Below, piece by piece: positions 28,112 to 40,489 of a DNA stretch of 64,000 nucleotides. Both the position numbers and the translations under genes were made by a program. The first letter of the stretch is position 1. Each line of letters begins with the position of its first letter. This stretch comes from Leptodactylus fallax (taxonomy: Eukaryota > Chordata > Amphibia > Anura > Leptodactylidae), in the NCBI GenBank assembly GCA_947044405.1, contig CAMRHE010000459.1, forward strand, positions 186,001-250,000, given 5' to 3'. Below the pieces are notes generated by a model. The model searched no databases. It saw only the letters and a program-made list of their open reading frames with translations, and had not been told where the DNA came from.

Positions 28112-30028
28112 AGGACTCCTAGGACTATATATCTATAATACATAGTGTATGACACTGTCACAGCTCCTAGGACTATATATCTATAATACATAGTGTATGA
28201 CACTGTCAGGGCTCCTAGGACTATATATCTATAATACATAGTGTATAACACTGTCAGGGCTCCTAGGACTATATATCTATAATACATAGTGTATGACACT
28301 GTCAGGGCTCCTAGGACTATATATCTATAATACATAGTGTATAACACTGTCAGGGCTCCTAGGACTATATATCTATAATAAATAGTGTGAGACACTGTCA
28401 CAGCTCCTAGGACTATATATCTATAATACATACTGTGTGACATTGTCAGGACTCCTAGGACTATTTATCTATAATACATAGTGTATGATACTGTCAGGGC
28501 TCCTAGGACTATATATCTATAACACATAGTGTATGACACTGTCAGGACTCCTAGGACTATATATCTATAATACATAGTGTATGACACTGTCAGGGCTCCT
28601 AGGACTATTTATCTATAATACATAGTGTATGACACTGTCAGGGCTCCTAGGACTATATATCTATAATACATATAGTGTATGACACTGTCAGGGCTCCTAG
28701 GACTATATATCTATAATACATAGTGTGTGACACTGTCAGGGCTCCTAGGACTATATATCTATAATACATAGTGTATGACACTGTCAGGGCTCCTAGGACT
28801 ATATATCTATAATACATATAGTGTATGACACTGTCAGGGCTCCTAGGACTATATATCTATAATACATACTGTGTAACACTGTCAGGGCTCCTAGGACTAT
28901 ATATCTATAATACATAGTGTGTGACACTGTCAGGACTCCTAGGACTATATATCTATAATACATAGTGTATGACACTGTCAGGACACCTAGGACTGTATAT
29001 CTATAATACATAGTGTATAATGCTGTCAGGGCTCCTAGGACTATATATCTATAAAACATAGTGTATGACAGTGTCAGGGCTACTAGGACTATATATCTAT
29101 AATACATAGTGTATGACACTGTCAGGACACCTAGGACTGTATATCTATAATACATAGTGTATGATGCTGTCAGGGCTCCTAGGACTATATATCTATAAAA
29201 CATAGTGTATGACAGTTTCAGGGCTGCTAGGACTATATATCTATAAAACATAGTATATGACACTGAGGACTCCTAGGACTATATATCTATAATACATAGT
29301 GCGTGACACTGTCAGGGCTCCTAGGACTATATATCTATAATACATAGTGTGTGACACTGTCAGGGCTCCTAGGACTATATATCTATAATACATAGTGTGT
29401 GACACTGTCAGGGCTCCTAGGACTATATATCTATAATACATAGTGTGTGACACTGTCAGGGCTCCTAGGACTATATATCTATAATACATAGTGTATGACA
29501 CTGTCACAGCTCCTAGGACTATTTATCTATAATACATAGTGTATGACACTGTCAGGGCTCCTAGGACTATATATCTATAATACATATAGTGTATGACACT
29601 GTCAGGTCTCCTAGGACTATATATCTATAATACATAGTGTATGACACTGTCAGGGCTCCTAGGACTATATATCTATAATACATAGTGTGTGACACTGTCA
29701 GGGCTGCTAGGACTATATATCTATAATACATAGTGTGTGACACTGTCAGGGCTCCTAGGACTATATATCTATAATACATAGTGTGTGACACTGTCAGGGC
29801 TCCTAGGACTTTATATATATAATACATAGTGTATGACACTGTCAGGGCTCCTAGGACTATATATCTATAATACATAGTGTATGACACTGTCAGGACTCCT
29901 AGGACTATATATCTATAATACATAGTGTGTGACACTGTCAGGGCTCCTAGGACTATATATCTATAATACATAGTGTATGACACTGTCAGGGCTCCTAGGA
30001 CTATATATCTATAATACATAGTGTATGA
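28112..30028. repeat. 48-bp minisatellite
   Basis: About 40 units containing GGGCTCCTAGGACTATATAT, CTATAATACATAGTG and TATGACACTGTCA. Variants alternate GTGTATGA with GTGTGTGA and CAGGG with CACAG. The 48-bp length keeps minus frames open with a 16-residue period (MYYRYIVLGALTVSYT); these are not credible proteins. The array begins 290 bases after OR gene 1. Confidence 0.97.
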
Positions 30029-30050
30029 CACTATGTATTATAGATATATA
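30002..30050. repeat. Perfect palindrome closing the 48-bp array
   Basis: The last unit is followed by its own inverted half: arms 30002-30023 and 30029-30050 (22 bases, perfect) around a 5-base loop TATGA. The arm reads CACTATGTATTATAGATATA on the right side. It could extrude as a hairpin. Confidence 0.9.
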
Positions 30051-30051
30051 T

Positions 30052-30484
30052 AGATAGGCAAACACAGCCGAAGTTATGTCAAAGTGAAAGTGACATGATT
30101 ATACTCTGGAATCTCTTCAGACCTCAGAGTATAATAGGTGGAGGCCCTGTGGAGGTGTAAAAATTAAAAATCATTCACTCACTTGTTACCTCTTTTGGAC
30201 CTCCTCGGCATTCTGTCAGCACTCTATTATCTCTGTCTCTGCCTCCTTGTGATGTCTGGCACTCTTGTATGACATCATGTGCCATGGTTACCACTAAAGC
30301 CTGTGATTGGGCCTCAGCAGTGAGATGGACACACTGAACGTCCTGAGCACCAGACACCATGAGGAGGCCCAAAAGAGGTAACGGAAGGTTAGTATGAATG
30401 TTTTTTATGTCTTACTCCTCCCCTGGGCCTCCACCTATTATACTTTGGGTTGTGAAGAGAAATTTTATTTTCTCCAAGATGAAT
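30052..30484. other. Spacer, no gene recognised
   Basis: Two roughly inverted blocks occur around TTACCTCTTTTGGACCTCCT (30186) and AGGAGGCCCAAAAGAGGTAA (30361), separated by about 160 bases, as in a small fold-back element. No coding content. Confidence 0.5.
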
Positions 30485-30638
30485 TATATTATTTATTATT
30501 ATTATTGTTTATTTATTTAGCACCATCAATTCCCTGGTGCTTTACATTTGAGGGTTTACATGCGGTACACAAGATATACAAGACAAACATAATACTGACA
30601 GTGACCAACTGGCACAGTGGGATACAGGCTATATGGAT
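30485..30638. repeat. Interspersed repeat with TTATTATTATT head
   Basis: A TTATTATTATTATTG run leads into TTTAGCACCATCAATTCCCTGGTGCTTTACA, written here in two parts: TTTAGCACCATCAATTCC and CTGGTGCTTTACA. It has the layout of the abundant amphibian/fish repeats that begin with a TTATT run and continue with a 'tatagcgcc..gcgctttaca' type segment. It directly abuts the 36-bp satellite. Confidence 0.5.
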
Positions 30639-30639
30639 G

Positions 30640-33600
30640 AGCACCTTCCTGGTTATACCTCTAGCTATATAGCTAAGCACCCTGCTAGTTATACCTCTAG
30701 CTATACAGCTGAGCATCCTACTGGTTATACCTCTAGCTATACAGCCGAGCATCCTACTGGTTATACCTCTAGCTATACAGCTGAGCATCCTGCTGGTTAT
30801 ACCTCTATGTATACAGCTGAGCATCCTACTGGTTATACCTCTAGCTATACAGCAGAGCATACTACTGGTTATACCTCTAGCTATACAGCCGAAGCATCCT
30901 ACTGGTTATACCTCTAGCTATACAGCCGAGCATCCTACTGGTTATACCTCTAACTATACAGCCAAGCATCCTACTGGTTATACCTCTAGCTATACAGCTG
31001 AGCATCATACTGGTTATACCTCTAGCTATACAGCCCAGCATCCTACTGGTTATACCTCTAGGTCTATACAGCCGAGCATCCTGCTGGTTATACCTCTATG
31101 TATACAGCTGAGCATCCTACTGGTTATACCTCTAGCTATACAGCAGAGCATCCTACTGGTTATACCTCTAGCTATACAGTGCAGCATCCTACTGGTTATA
31201 CCTCTAGCTATACAGCCGAGCATCCTACTGGTTATACCTCTAGCTATACAGCCGAGCATCCTACTGGTTATACCTCTAGCTATACAGCCGAGCATACTAC
31301 TGGTTATACCTCTAGTTATACAGCCGAGCATCCTACTGGTTATACCTGCAGTTATACAGCCCAGCATCCTACTGGTTATACCTGTAGCTATACAGCCGAG
31401 CATCCTGCTGGTTATATCTCTAGCTATACAGCCGAGCATCCTGCTGGTTATACCTGTAGCTATACAGCCCAGTATCCTACTGGTTATACCTCTAGCTATA
31501 CAGCCCAGCATCCTACTGGTTATATCTCTAGCTATGCAGCCTAGTATCCTACTGGTTATACCTCTAGCTATACAGCTAAGCATCCTACTGGTTATACCTC
31601 TAGCTATACAGCCAGGCATCCTACTGGTTATACCTCTAAATATATAGCCCAGCATACTACTGGCTATACCTCTAGCTATACAGCAGAGCATCCTACTGGT
31701 TATACCTGTAGCTATACAGCAGAGCATCCTACTGGTTATACCTCTAGCTATACAGCCCAGCATCCTACTGGTTATACCTCTAGCTATACAGCCTAGCATC
31801 CTACTGGTTATACCTCTATGTATACAGCTGAGCATCCTACTGGTTATACCTCTAGCTATACAGCCGAGCATCCTACTGGTGATACCTCTAGCTATACATC
31901 CCAGCATCCCGATACCTGAGCATCCTACTGGTTATACCTCTAGCTATACAGCCAAGCATCCTACTGGTTATACCTCTAGCTATACAGCCGAGCATCCTAC
32001 TGGTTATACCTCTAGCTATACAGCCCAGCATCCTACTGGTTATACCTCTAGCTATACAGCCCAGCGTCCTACTGGTTATACCTCTAGCTATACAGCCGAG
32101 CATCCTACTGGTTATACCTCTAACTATACAGCCAAGCATCCTACTGGTTATACCTCTAGCTATACAGCAAAGCATCCTACTGGTTATACCTCTACCTATA
32201 CAGCCGAGCATCCTACTGGTTATACCTCTAGCTATATAGCCAAGCATCCTACTGGTTATACCTCTAGCTATACAGCCGAGCATCCTACTGGTTATACCTC
32301 TAGCTATACAGCCAAGCATCCTACTGGTTATACCTCTAACTATACAGCCAAGCATCCTACTGGTTATACCTCTAGCTATACAGCAGAGCATCCTACTGGT
32401 TATACCTCTAGCTATACAGCAGAGCATCCTACTGGTTATACCTCAAGCTATACAGCCAAGCATCCTACTGGTTATACCTCTAACTATACAGCCAAGCATC
32501 CTACTGGTTATACCTCTAGCTATACAGCCGAGCATCCTACTGGTTATACCTCTAGCTATACAGCTAAGCATCCTACTGGTTATACCTCTAGCTATACAGC
32601 CCAGCATCCTACTGGTTATACCTCTAGCTATACAGCCGAGCATCCTACTGGTTATACCTCTAGCTATACAGCCGAGTATCCTAATGGTTATACCTCTAGC
32701 TATACAGCCGAGCATCCTACTGGTTATACCTCTAGCTATACAGCCAGGCATCCTACTGGTTATACCTCTAGGTATACAGCCAAGCATCCTACTGGTTATA
32801 CCTCTAGCTATACAGCCGAGCATCCTACTGGTTATACCTCTAGCTATACAGCAGAGCATCCTACTGGTTATACCTCTAGCTATACAGCCCAGTATCCTAC
32901 TGGTTATACCTCTAGCTATACAGCCCAGCATCCTACTGGTTATACCTCTAGCTATACAGCAGAGCATCCTACTGGTTATACCTCTAGCTATACAGCCCAG
33001 TATCCTACTGGTTATACCTCTAGCTATACAGTCCAGCATCCTACTGGTTATACCTCTAGCTATACAGCCAAGCATCCTACAGGTTATACCTCTATCTATA
33101 CAGCTGAGCATCCTACTGGTTATACCTCTAGCTATACAGCCGGCATCCTACTGGTTATACCTCTAGCTATACAGCTGAGCATCCTACTGGTTATACCTCT
33201 AGCTATACAGCCAAGCATCCTACTGGTTATACCTCTAGCTATACAGCTAAGCATCCTACTGGTTATACCTCTAGCTATACAGCCGAGCATCCTACTGGTT
33301 ATACCTCTAGCTATACAGCCGAGCATCCTACTGGTTATACCTCTAGCTATACAGCTGAGCATCCTACTGGTTATACCTCTAGCTATACAGCCCAGTAACC
33401 TACTGGTTATACCTCTAGCTATACAGCTGAACATCCTACTGGTTATACCTCTAGCTATACAGCCAAGCATCCTACTGGTTATACCTCTAGCTATACAGCC
33501 GAGCATCCTACTGGTTATACCTCTAGCTATACAGCTGAGCATCCTACTGGTTATACCTCTAGCTATACAGCCGAGCATCCTACTGGTTATACCTCTAGCT

Positions 33601-36600
33601 ATACAGCCGAGCACCCTGCTGGTTATACCTCTAGTTATACAGCTGAGCATCCTACTGGTTATACCTCTAGCTGTACAGCCGAGCATCCTACTGGTTATAC
33701 CTCTAGCTATACAGCAGAGCATCCTACTGGTTATACCTCTAGCTATACAGCCGAGCATCCTGCTGGTTATACCTCTATGTATACAGCTGAGCATCCTACT
33801 GGTTATACCTCTAGCTATACAGCAGAGCATCCTACTGGTTATACCTCTAGCTATACAGCTGAGCACCCTGCTAGTTATACCTCTAGCTATACAGCCGAGC
33901 ATCCTACTGGTTATACCTCTAGCTATACAGCCGAGCATCCTACTGGTTATACCTCTAGCTATACAGCCAAGCATCCTACTGGTTATACCTCTAGCTATAC
34001 AGCCGAGCATCCTACTGGTTATACCTCTAGCTATACAGCAGAGCATCCTACTGGTTATACCTCTAGCTATACAGCAGAGCATCCTACTGGTTATACCTCT
34101 AGCTATACAGCAGAGCATCCTACTGGTTATACCTCTAGCTATACAGCCGAGCATCCTACTGGTTATACCTCTAGTTATACAGCAGAGCATCCTACTGGTT
34201 ATACCTCTAGCTATACAGCCGAGCATCCTACTGGTTATACCTCTAGCTATACAGCCGAGCATCCTGCTGGTTATATCTCTAGCTATACAGCCGAGCATCC
34301 TACTGGTTATACCTCTAGCTATACAGCCCAGTATCCTACTGGTTATACCTCTAGCTATACAGTCCAGCATCCTACTGGTTATACCTCTAGCTATACAGCC
34401 AAGCATCCTACAGGTTATACCTCTATGTATACAGCTGAGCATCCTACTGGTTATACCTCTAGCTATACAGCCAGGCATCCTACTGGTTATACCTCTAGCT
34501 ATACAGCTGAGCATCAACCTACTGGTTATACCTCTAGCTATACAGCCAAGCATCCTACTGGTTATACCTCTAGCTATACAGCTAAGCATCCTACTGGTTA
34601 TACCTCTAGCTATACAGCCGAGCATCCTACTGGTTATACCTCTAGCTATACAGCCGAGCATCCTACTGGTTATACCTCTAGCTATACAGCTGAGCATCCT
34701 ACTGGTTATACCTCTAGCTATACAGCTGAGCATCCTACTGGTTATACCTCTAGCTATACAGCCGAGCATCCTACTGGTTATACCTCTAGCTATACAGCTG
34801 AGCATCCTACTGGTTATACCTCTAGCTATACAGCCGAGCATCCTACTGGTTATACCTCTAGCTATACAGCTGAGCATCCTACTGGTTATACCTCTAGCTA
34901 TACAGCTGAGCATCCTACTGGTTATACCTCTAGCTGTACAGCCGAGCATCCTACTGGTTATACCTCTAGCTATACAGCAGAGCATACTACTGGTTATACC
35001 TCTAGCTATACAGCCGAGCATCCTGCTGGTTATACCTCTATGTATACAGCTGAGCATCCTACTGGTTATACCTCTAGCTATACAGCAGAGCATACTACTG
35101 GTTATACCTCTAGCTATACAGCTGAGCATCCTACTGGTTATACCTCTAGCTATACAGCCGAGCATCCTACTGGTTATACCTCTAGCTATACAGCAGAGCA
35201 TCCTACTGGTTATACCTCTAGCTATACAGCAGAGCATCCTACTGGTTATACCTCTAGCTATACAGCAGAGCATCCTACTGGTTATACCTCTAGCTATACA
35301 GCCGAGCATCCTACTGGTTATACCTCTAGTTATACAGCAGAGCATCCTACTGGTTATACCTCTAGCTATACAGCCGAGCATCCTACTGGTTATACCTGCA
35401 GTTATACAGCCCAGCATCCTACTGGTTATACCTGTAGCTATACAGCCGAGCATCCTGCTGGTTATATCTCTAGCTATACAGCCGAGCATCCTGCTGGTTA
35501 TACCTGTAGCTATACAGCCCAGTATCCTACTGGTTATACCTCTAGCTATACAGCCCAGCATCCTACTGGTTATATCTCTAGCTATGCAGCCTAGTATCCT
35601 ACTGGTTATACCTCTAGCTATACAGCTAAGCATCCTACTGGTTATACCTCTAGCTATACAGCCGAGCATCCTGCTGGTTATACCTCTAAATATATAGCCC
35701 AGCATACTACTGGCTATACCTCTAGCTATACAGCCCAGCATCCTACTGGTTATACCTCTAGCTATACAGCAGAGCATCCTACTGGTTATACCTCTAGCTA
35801 TACAGCCTAGCATCCTACTGGTTATACCTCTATGTATGCAGCTGAGCATCCTACTGGTTATACCTCTAGCTATACAGCCCAGCATCCTACTGGTTATACC
35901 TCTAGCTATACATCCCAGCATCCTACTGGTTATACCTCTAGCTATACAGCCAAGCATCCTACTGGTTATACCTCTAACTATACAGCAGAGCATCCTACTG
36001 GTTATACCTCTACCTATACAGCCGAGCATCCTACTGGTTATACCTCTAGCTATACAGCCAAGCATCCTACTGGTTATACCTCTAGCTATACAGCCGAGCA
36101 TCCTACTGGTTATACCTCTAGCTATACAGCCAAGCATCCTACTGGTTATACCTCTAACTATACAGCCAGGCATCCTACTGGTTATACCTCTAGCTATACA
36201 GCCGAGCATCCTACTGGTTATACCTCTAGCTATACAGCAGAGCATCCTACTGGTTATACCTCTAGCTATACAGCCCAGCATCCTACTGGTTATACCTCTA
36301 GCTATACAGCCGAGCATCCTACTGGTTATACCTCTAGCTATACAGCAGAGCATCCTACTGGTTATACCTCTAGCTATACAGCCAAGCATCCTACTGGTTA
36401 TACCTCTAGCTATACAGCTGAGCATCCTACTGGTTATACCTCTAGCTATACAGCCCAGTATCCTACTGGTTATACCTCTAGCTATACAGCCGAGCATCCT
36501 ACTGGTTATACCTCTAGCTATACAGCTAAGCATCCTACTGGTTATACCTCTAGCTATACAGCCTAGTATCCTACTGGTTATACCTCTAGCTATACAGCTA

Positions 36601-37446
36601 AGCATCCTACTGGTTATACCTCTAGCTATACAGCCCAGCATCCTACTGGTTATACCTCTAGCTATACAGCCGAACATCCTACTGGTTATACCTCTAGCTA
36701 TACAGCCGAGTATCCTAATGGTTATACCTCTAGCTATACAGCCGAGCATCCTACTGGTTATACCTCTAGCTATACAGCCAGGCATCCTACTGGTTATACC
36801 TCTAGGTATACAGCCAAGCATCCTACTGGTTATACCTCTAGCTATACAGCTGAGCATCCTACTGGTTATACCTCTAGCTATACAGCAGAGCATCCTACTG
36901 GTTATACCTCTAGCTATACAGCAGAGCATCCTACTGGTTATACCTCTAGCTATACAGCCCAGTATCCTACTGGTTATACCTCTAGCTATACAGCCCAGCA
37001 TCCTACTGGTTATACCTCTAGCTATACAGCAGAGCATCCTACTGGTTATACCTCTAGCTATACAGCCCAGTATCCTACTGGTTATACCTCTAGCTATACA
37101 GTCCAGCATCCTACTGGTTATACCTCTAGCTATACAGCCAAGCATCCTACAGGTTATACCTCTAGCTATACAGCCCAGTATCCTACTGGTTATACCTCTA
37201 GCTATACAGCTGAGCATCCTACTGGTTATACCTCTAGCTATACAGCCCAGCATCCTACTGGTTATACCTCTAGCTATACAGCCCAGCATCCTACTGGTTA
37301 TACCTCTAGCTATACAGCCAAGCATCCTACAGGTTATACCTCTAGCTATACAGCCCAGTATCCTACTGGTTATACCTCTAGCTATACAGCCCAGCATCCT
37401 ACTGGTTATATCTCTAGCTATACAGCCCAGCATCCTACTGGTTATA
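30640..37446. repeat. 36-bp satellite, main block
   Basis: About 189 tandem units of 36 bp made of GGTTATACCTCTAGCTATAC followed by AGCCGAGCATCCTACT, with diagnostic third-position-like variants (CCGAG, CTGAG, CAGAG, CCAAG, CCCAG). The unit is a multiple of three, so frames stay open for kilobases on both strands (up to 1272 codons plus, 1466 codons minus), translating as 12-residue repeats. A marker block (CTGCAGTTATACAGC ... TATGCAGCC) appears at 31346 and 35396, and TCCTAATGG at 32679 and 36714, giving a higher-order period of about 4.04 kb. Confidence 0.97.
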
Positions 37447-39082
37447 CAGTCATATGAAAAAGTTTGGGCACCCCTATTAATCTTAATCATTTTTAGTTCT
37501 AAATATTTGGGTGTTTGCAACAGCCATTTCAATTTGATATATCTAATAACTGATGGACACAGTAATATTTCAGGATTGAAATGAGGTTTATTGTACTAAC
37601 AGAAAATGTGCAATATGCCTTAAACCAAAATTTGACCGGTGCAAAAATTTGGGTACCCTTATCATTTTATTGATTTGAATACTCCTAACTACTTTTTACT
37701 GACTTACTGAAGCACAAAATTGGTTTTGTAACCTCACTGAGCTTTGAACTTCATAGCCAGGTGTATCCAATCATGAGAAAAGATATTTAAGGTGGCCAAT
37801 TGCAAGTTGTTCTCCTATTTGAATCTCCTCTGAAGAGTGGCATCATGGGCTCCTCAAAACAACTCTCAAATGATCTGAAAACAAAGATTGTTCAACATAG
37901 TTGTTCAGGGGAAGGATACAAAAAGTTGTCTCAGAGATTTAACCTGTCAGTTTCCACTGTGAGGAACATAGTAAGGAAATGGAAGACCACAGGGACAGTT
38001 CTTGTTAAGCACAGAAGTGGCAGGCCAAGAAAAATATCAGAAAGGCAGAGAAGAAGAATGGTGAGAACAGTCAAGGACAATCCACAGACCACCTCCAAAG
38101 AGCTGCAGCATCACCTTGCTGCAGATGGTGTCACTGTGCATCGGTCAACAATACAGCACACTGTGCACAAGGAGAAGCTGTATGGGAGAGTGATGCGAAA
38201 GAAGCCGTTTCTGAAAGCACGCCACAAACAGAGTCGCCTGAGGTATGCAAAAGCACATTTGGACAAGCCAGCTTCATTTTGGAAGAAGGTCCTGTGGACT
38301 GATGAAACAAAGATTGAGTTGTTTGGTCATACAAAAAGGCGTTATGCATGGCGTCCAAAAAACACAGCATTCCAAGAAAAACACTTGCTACCCACTGTAA
38401 AATTTGGTGGAGGTTCCATCATGCTTTGGGGCTGTGTGGCCAATGCCGGCACCGGGAATCTTGTTAAAGTTGAGGGTCGCATGGATTCAACTCAGTATCA
38501 GCAGATTCTTGAGAATAATGTACAAGAATCAGTGACGAATTTGAAGTTACGCCGGGGATGGATATTTCAGCAAGACAATGATCCAAATCTACTCAGGCAT
38601 TCATGCACAGGAACAATTACAATGTTCTGGAATGGCCATCCCAGTCCCCAGACCTGAATATCATTGAACATCTGTGGGATCATTTGAAGCGGGCTGTCCA
38701 TGCTCGGCGACCATCAAACTTACCTGAACTGGAATTGTTTTGTAAAGAGGAATGGTCAAAAATACCTTCATCCAGGATCCAGGAACTGATTAAAAGCTAC
38801 AGGAAGCGACTAGAGGCTGTTATTTTTGCAAAAGGAGGATCTACTAAATATTAATGTCACTTTTCTGTTGAGGTGCCCATACTTTTGCAACGGTCAAATT
38901 TTGGTTTAATGCATATTGCACATTTTCTGTTAGTACAATAAACCTCATTTCAATCCTGAAATATTACTGTGTCCATCAGTTATTAGATATATCAAATTGA
39001 AATGGCTGTTGCAAACACCCAAATATTTAGAACTAAAAATGATTAAGATTAATAGGGGTGCCCAAACTTTTTCATATGACTG
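37447..39082 (+). mobile_element. Tc1-like DNA transposon, copy 2
   Basis: A 1636-bp element with exact boundaries: TA at 37445-37446, ends CAGTCATATGAAAAAG ... CTTTTTCATATGACTG mirrored, and TA at 39083-39084. Terminal inverted repeats run about 211 bp (37447-37657 and 38872-39082). The interrupted satellite unit reads through the site as GGTTA-TA-CCTCT, so insertion into the 36-bp array was precise, with duplication of TA. It is oriented opposite to copy 1. Confidence 0.97.
37845..38854 (+). pseudogene. Tc1-like transposase with one frameshift
   Basis: From the ATG at 37845 (MGSSKQLSNDLK) the frame is open for 270 codons: helix-turn-helix DNA-binding regions (RFNLSVSTVRNIVRKWK; GVTVHRSTIQHTV) with GRPRKIS between them, first catalytic Asp at residue 153 (LWTDETK), the GGGSIMLWGC strand and second Asp at residue 244 (QQDNDP). 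The frame then shifts: the catalytic Glu of NIIEHLWDHLKR is in another frame (38603-38854). The Asp244 and Glu codons start 92 nt apart; a DD34E enzyme needs 105, so 13 nt are missing. The earlier G-run frameshift of copy 1 is not present here. Inactive as it stands. Confidence 0.94.
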
Positions 39083-39442
39083 TACCTCTAGCTATACAGC
39101 CAAGCATCCTACTGGTTATACCTCTAGCTATACAGCCGAGCATCCTACTGGTTATACCTCTAGCTATACAGCCAAGCACCCTGCTAGTTATACCTCTAGC
39201 TATACAGCCCAGCATCCTACTGGTTATACCTCTAGCTATACAGCAGAGCATCCTACTGGTTATACCTCTAGCTATACAGCTGAGCATCCTACTGGTTATA
39301 CCTCTAGCTATACAGCCAACCGGCCCGCAACACGCTCCTACTGGTTATACCTGTAGCTATACAGCCAGGCATCCTACTGGTTATACCTCTAGCTATACAG
39401 CCAAGCATCCTACTGGTTATACCTCTAGCTATACAGCTGAGC
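39083..39442. repeat. 36-bp satellite, block right of the Tc1 insertion
   Basis: Resumes the 36-bp array for about ten units, including one irregular unit at 39318-39340 (GCCAACCGGCCCGCAACACG). Ends at AGCATCTGACTTTC. Confidence 0.95.
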
Positions 39443-39876
39443 ATCTGACTTTCTTTCCCTGCTGGCTGGCCATATTTCCTAGCCCTAAATCCATCTCTTG
39501 TGTATTGTGAGTGAATGGAGCGGACACAGCTCATGACTTCCCTCATCACTGTCTGTCCACCTGCTGAGTTTTCAGTAGTACACAGTGAATCACTTTGTTG
39601 GTACCACAAGTCCCAGAAGAATCTAGTTATAAATACACAGTGAATCACTTGGGTACTACTAGCCCCAGAATAACCTAGTTATAAACAAATACACAATAAA
39701 ACACTGAAGTCCTAGCATAACCTTACAATACACAGAATCATTTAGGTACAACAAGTCCCAGAATAACCTATTTAGGTGTATAGATACATAGTGAAGCACT
39801 AGAGATGTTATTGGGGGAAGGTGACGGGATTTGGCAATGGACTGACCAGGGTTGAGACTAGAATGGAGGGTGTTTA
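39443..39876. other. Spacer with short direct duplications
   Basis: Phrases such as ACACAGTGAATCACTT and CCCAGAATAACCTA recur two to four times at roughly 50-70 bp spacing (39580-39790), a diverged minisatellite. No gene recognised. Confidence 0.45.
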
Positions 39877-40132
39877 AATCAGGTGTGTGGTGGATCCAGT
39901 AGGTGGCGCTGCCGTGGCTCCACCTGCCAGCCCGTCACAGCTTACAGACCCGGAGCCTCGGCATTTTCGGGTGTTGCATTGTTGATGTAGAGGATGACTC
40001 TGCCTCTCCTATATGCAGCCCTAACCCTAAACCGCCAGTGTGGCGTGGATACAGCAGGTGCTGCCTCATACTCACAGTCACAGGAGGCGGCGCCACCTAC
40101 TGGATCCACAGCAGATCAGGCAGCACCTGATT
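39877..40132. mobile_element. Small terminal-inverted-repeat element (256 bp)
   Basis: The outer words AATCAGGTG (39877) and CACCTGATT (40124) mirror each other, and inside them GTGGATCCAGTAGGTGGCGC (39889) mirrors GCGCCACCTACTGGATCCAC (about 40090). The interior has no transposase. It looks like a MITE; the superfamily is not assigned. Confidence 0.65.
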
Positions 40133-40489
40133 CTACCATGTACCGACTGATCAGGGTCAGAATAACTTCAGCCTTTTTGGGATTGCCTGTATGGATTGTG
40201 GTGGATCCAGTTATACAGATCTAATAAATCGTCCCAATGTCTGGAACAGTATAAAGAAATAACCAAATATCCCAACTTGCTGTGGCGCCACCCTGAGGGC
40301 TCATGGAGCCTTGTTCTTCACATTGAGAGGCAGTGACAGATACAGGGACTTTAGGGGTGTCATTTTTGGACCTTCTGATCTTTAGTTTTACCTCCAATTC
40401 TTCCTTCTGTGTTTTGCCTTTTTGATCAGTTTCAGTCATGGGTTAACACCGAGTCCTTACTCTAGTGATCGGTGAATATTCCCAGGTTG
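40133..40489. other. No gene recognised
   Basis: A further GTGGTGGATCCAG copy at about 40199 resembles the edge of the preceding element. Nothing else is assigned. Confidence 0.35.

Noticed and set aside
30640..30917. Origin of the 36-bp unit from the adjacent TTATT-headed interspersed repeat
   Set aside because: The repeat abuts the array, but I could not align its text convincingly with the unit.
31879..35697. A 1272-codon plus-strand frame that looks like a mucin-like Thr/Ser/Tyr repeat protein
   Set aside because: Same satellite; the frame switches from SYTAEHPTGYTS to ILLVIPLAIQPS units at a one-base loss, showing that neither frame is protected.
33132..37532. A 1466-codon minus-strand open frame of 12-residue repeats
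   Set aside because: It follows the 36-bp satellite unit exactly, runs into the Tc1 terminal repeat, has no signal peptide, promoter or splice context, and equivalent frames exist on the other strand.
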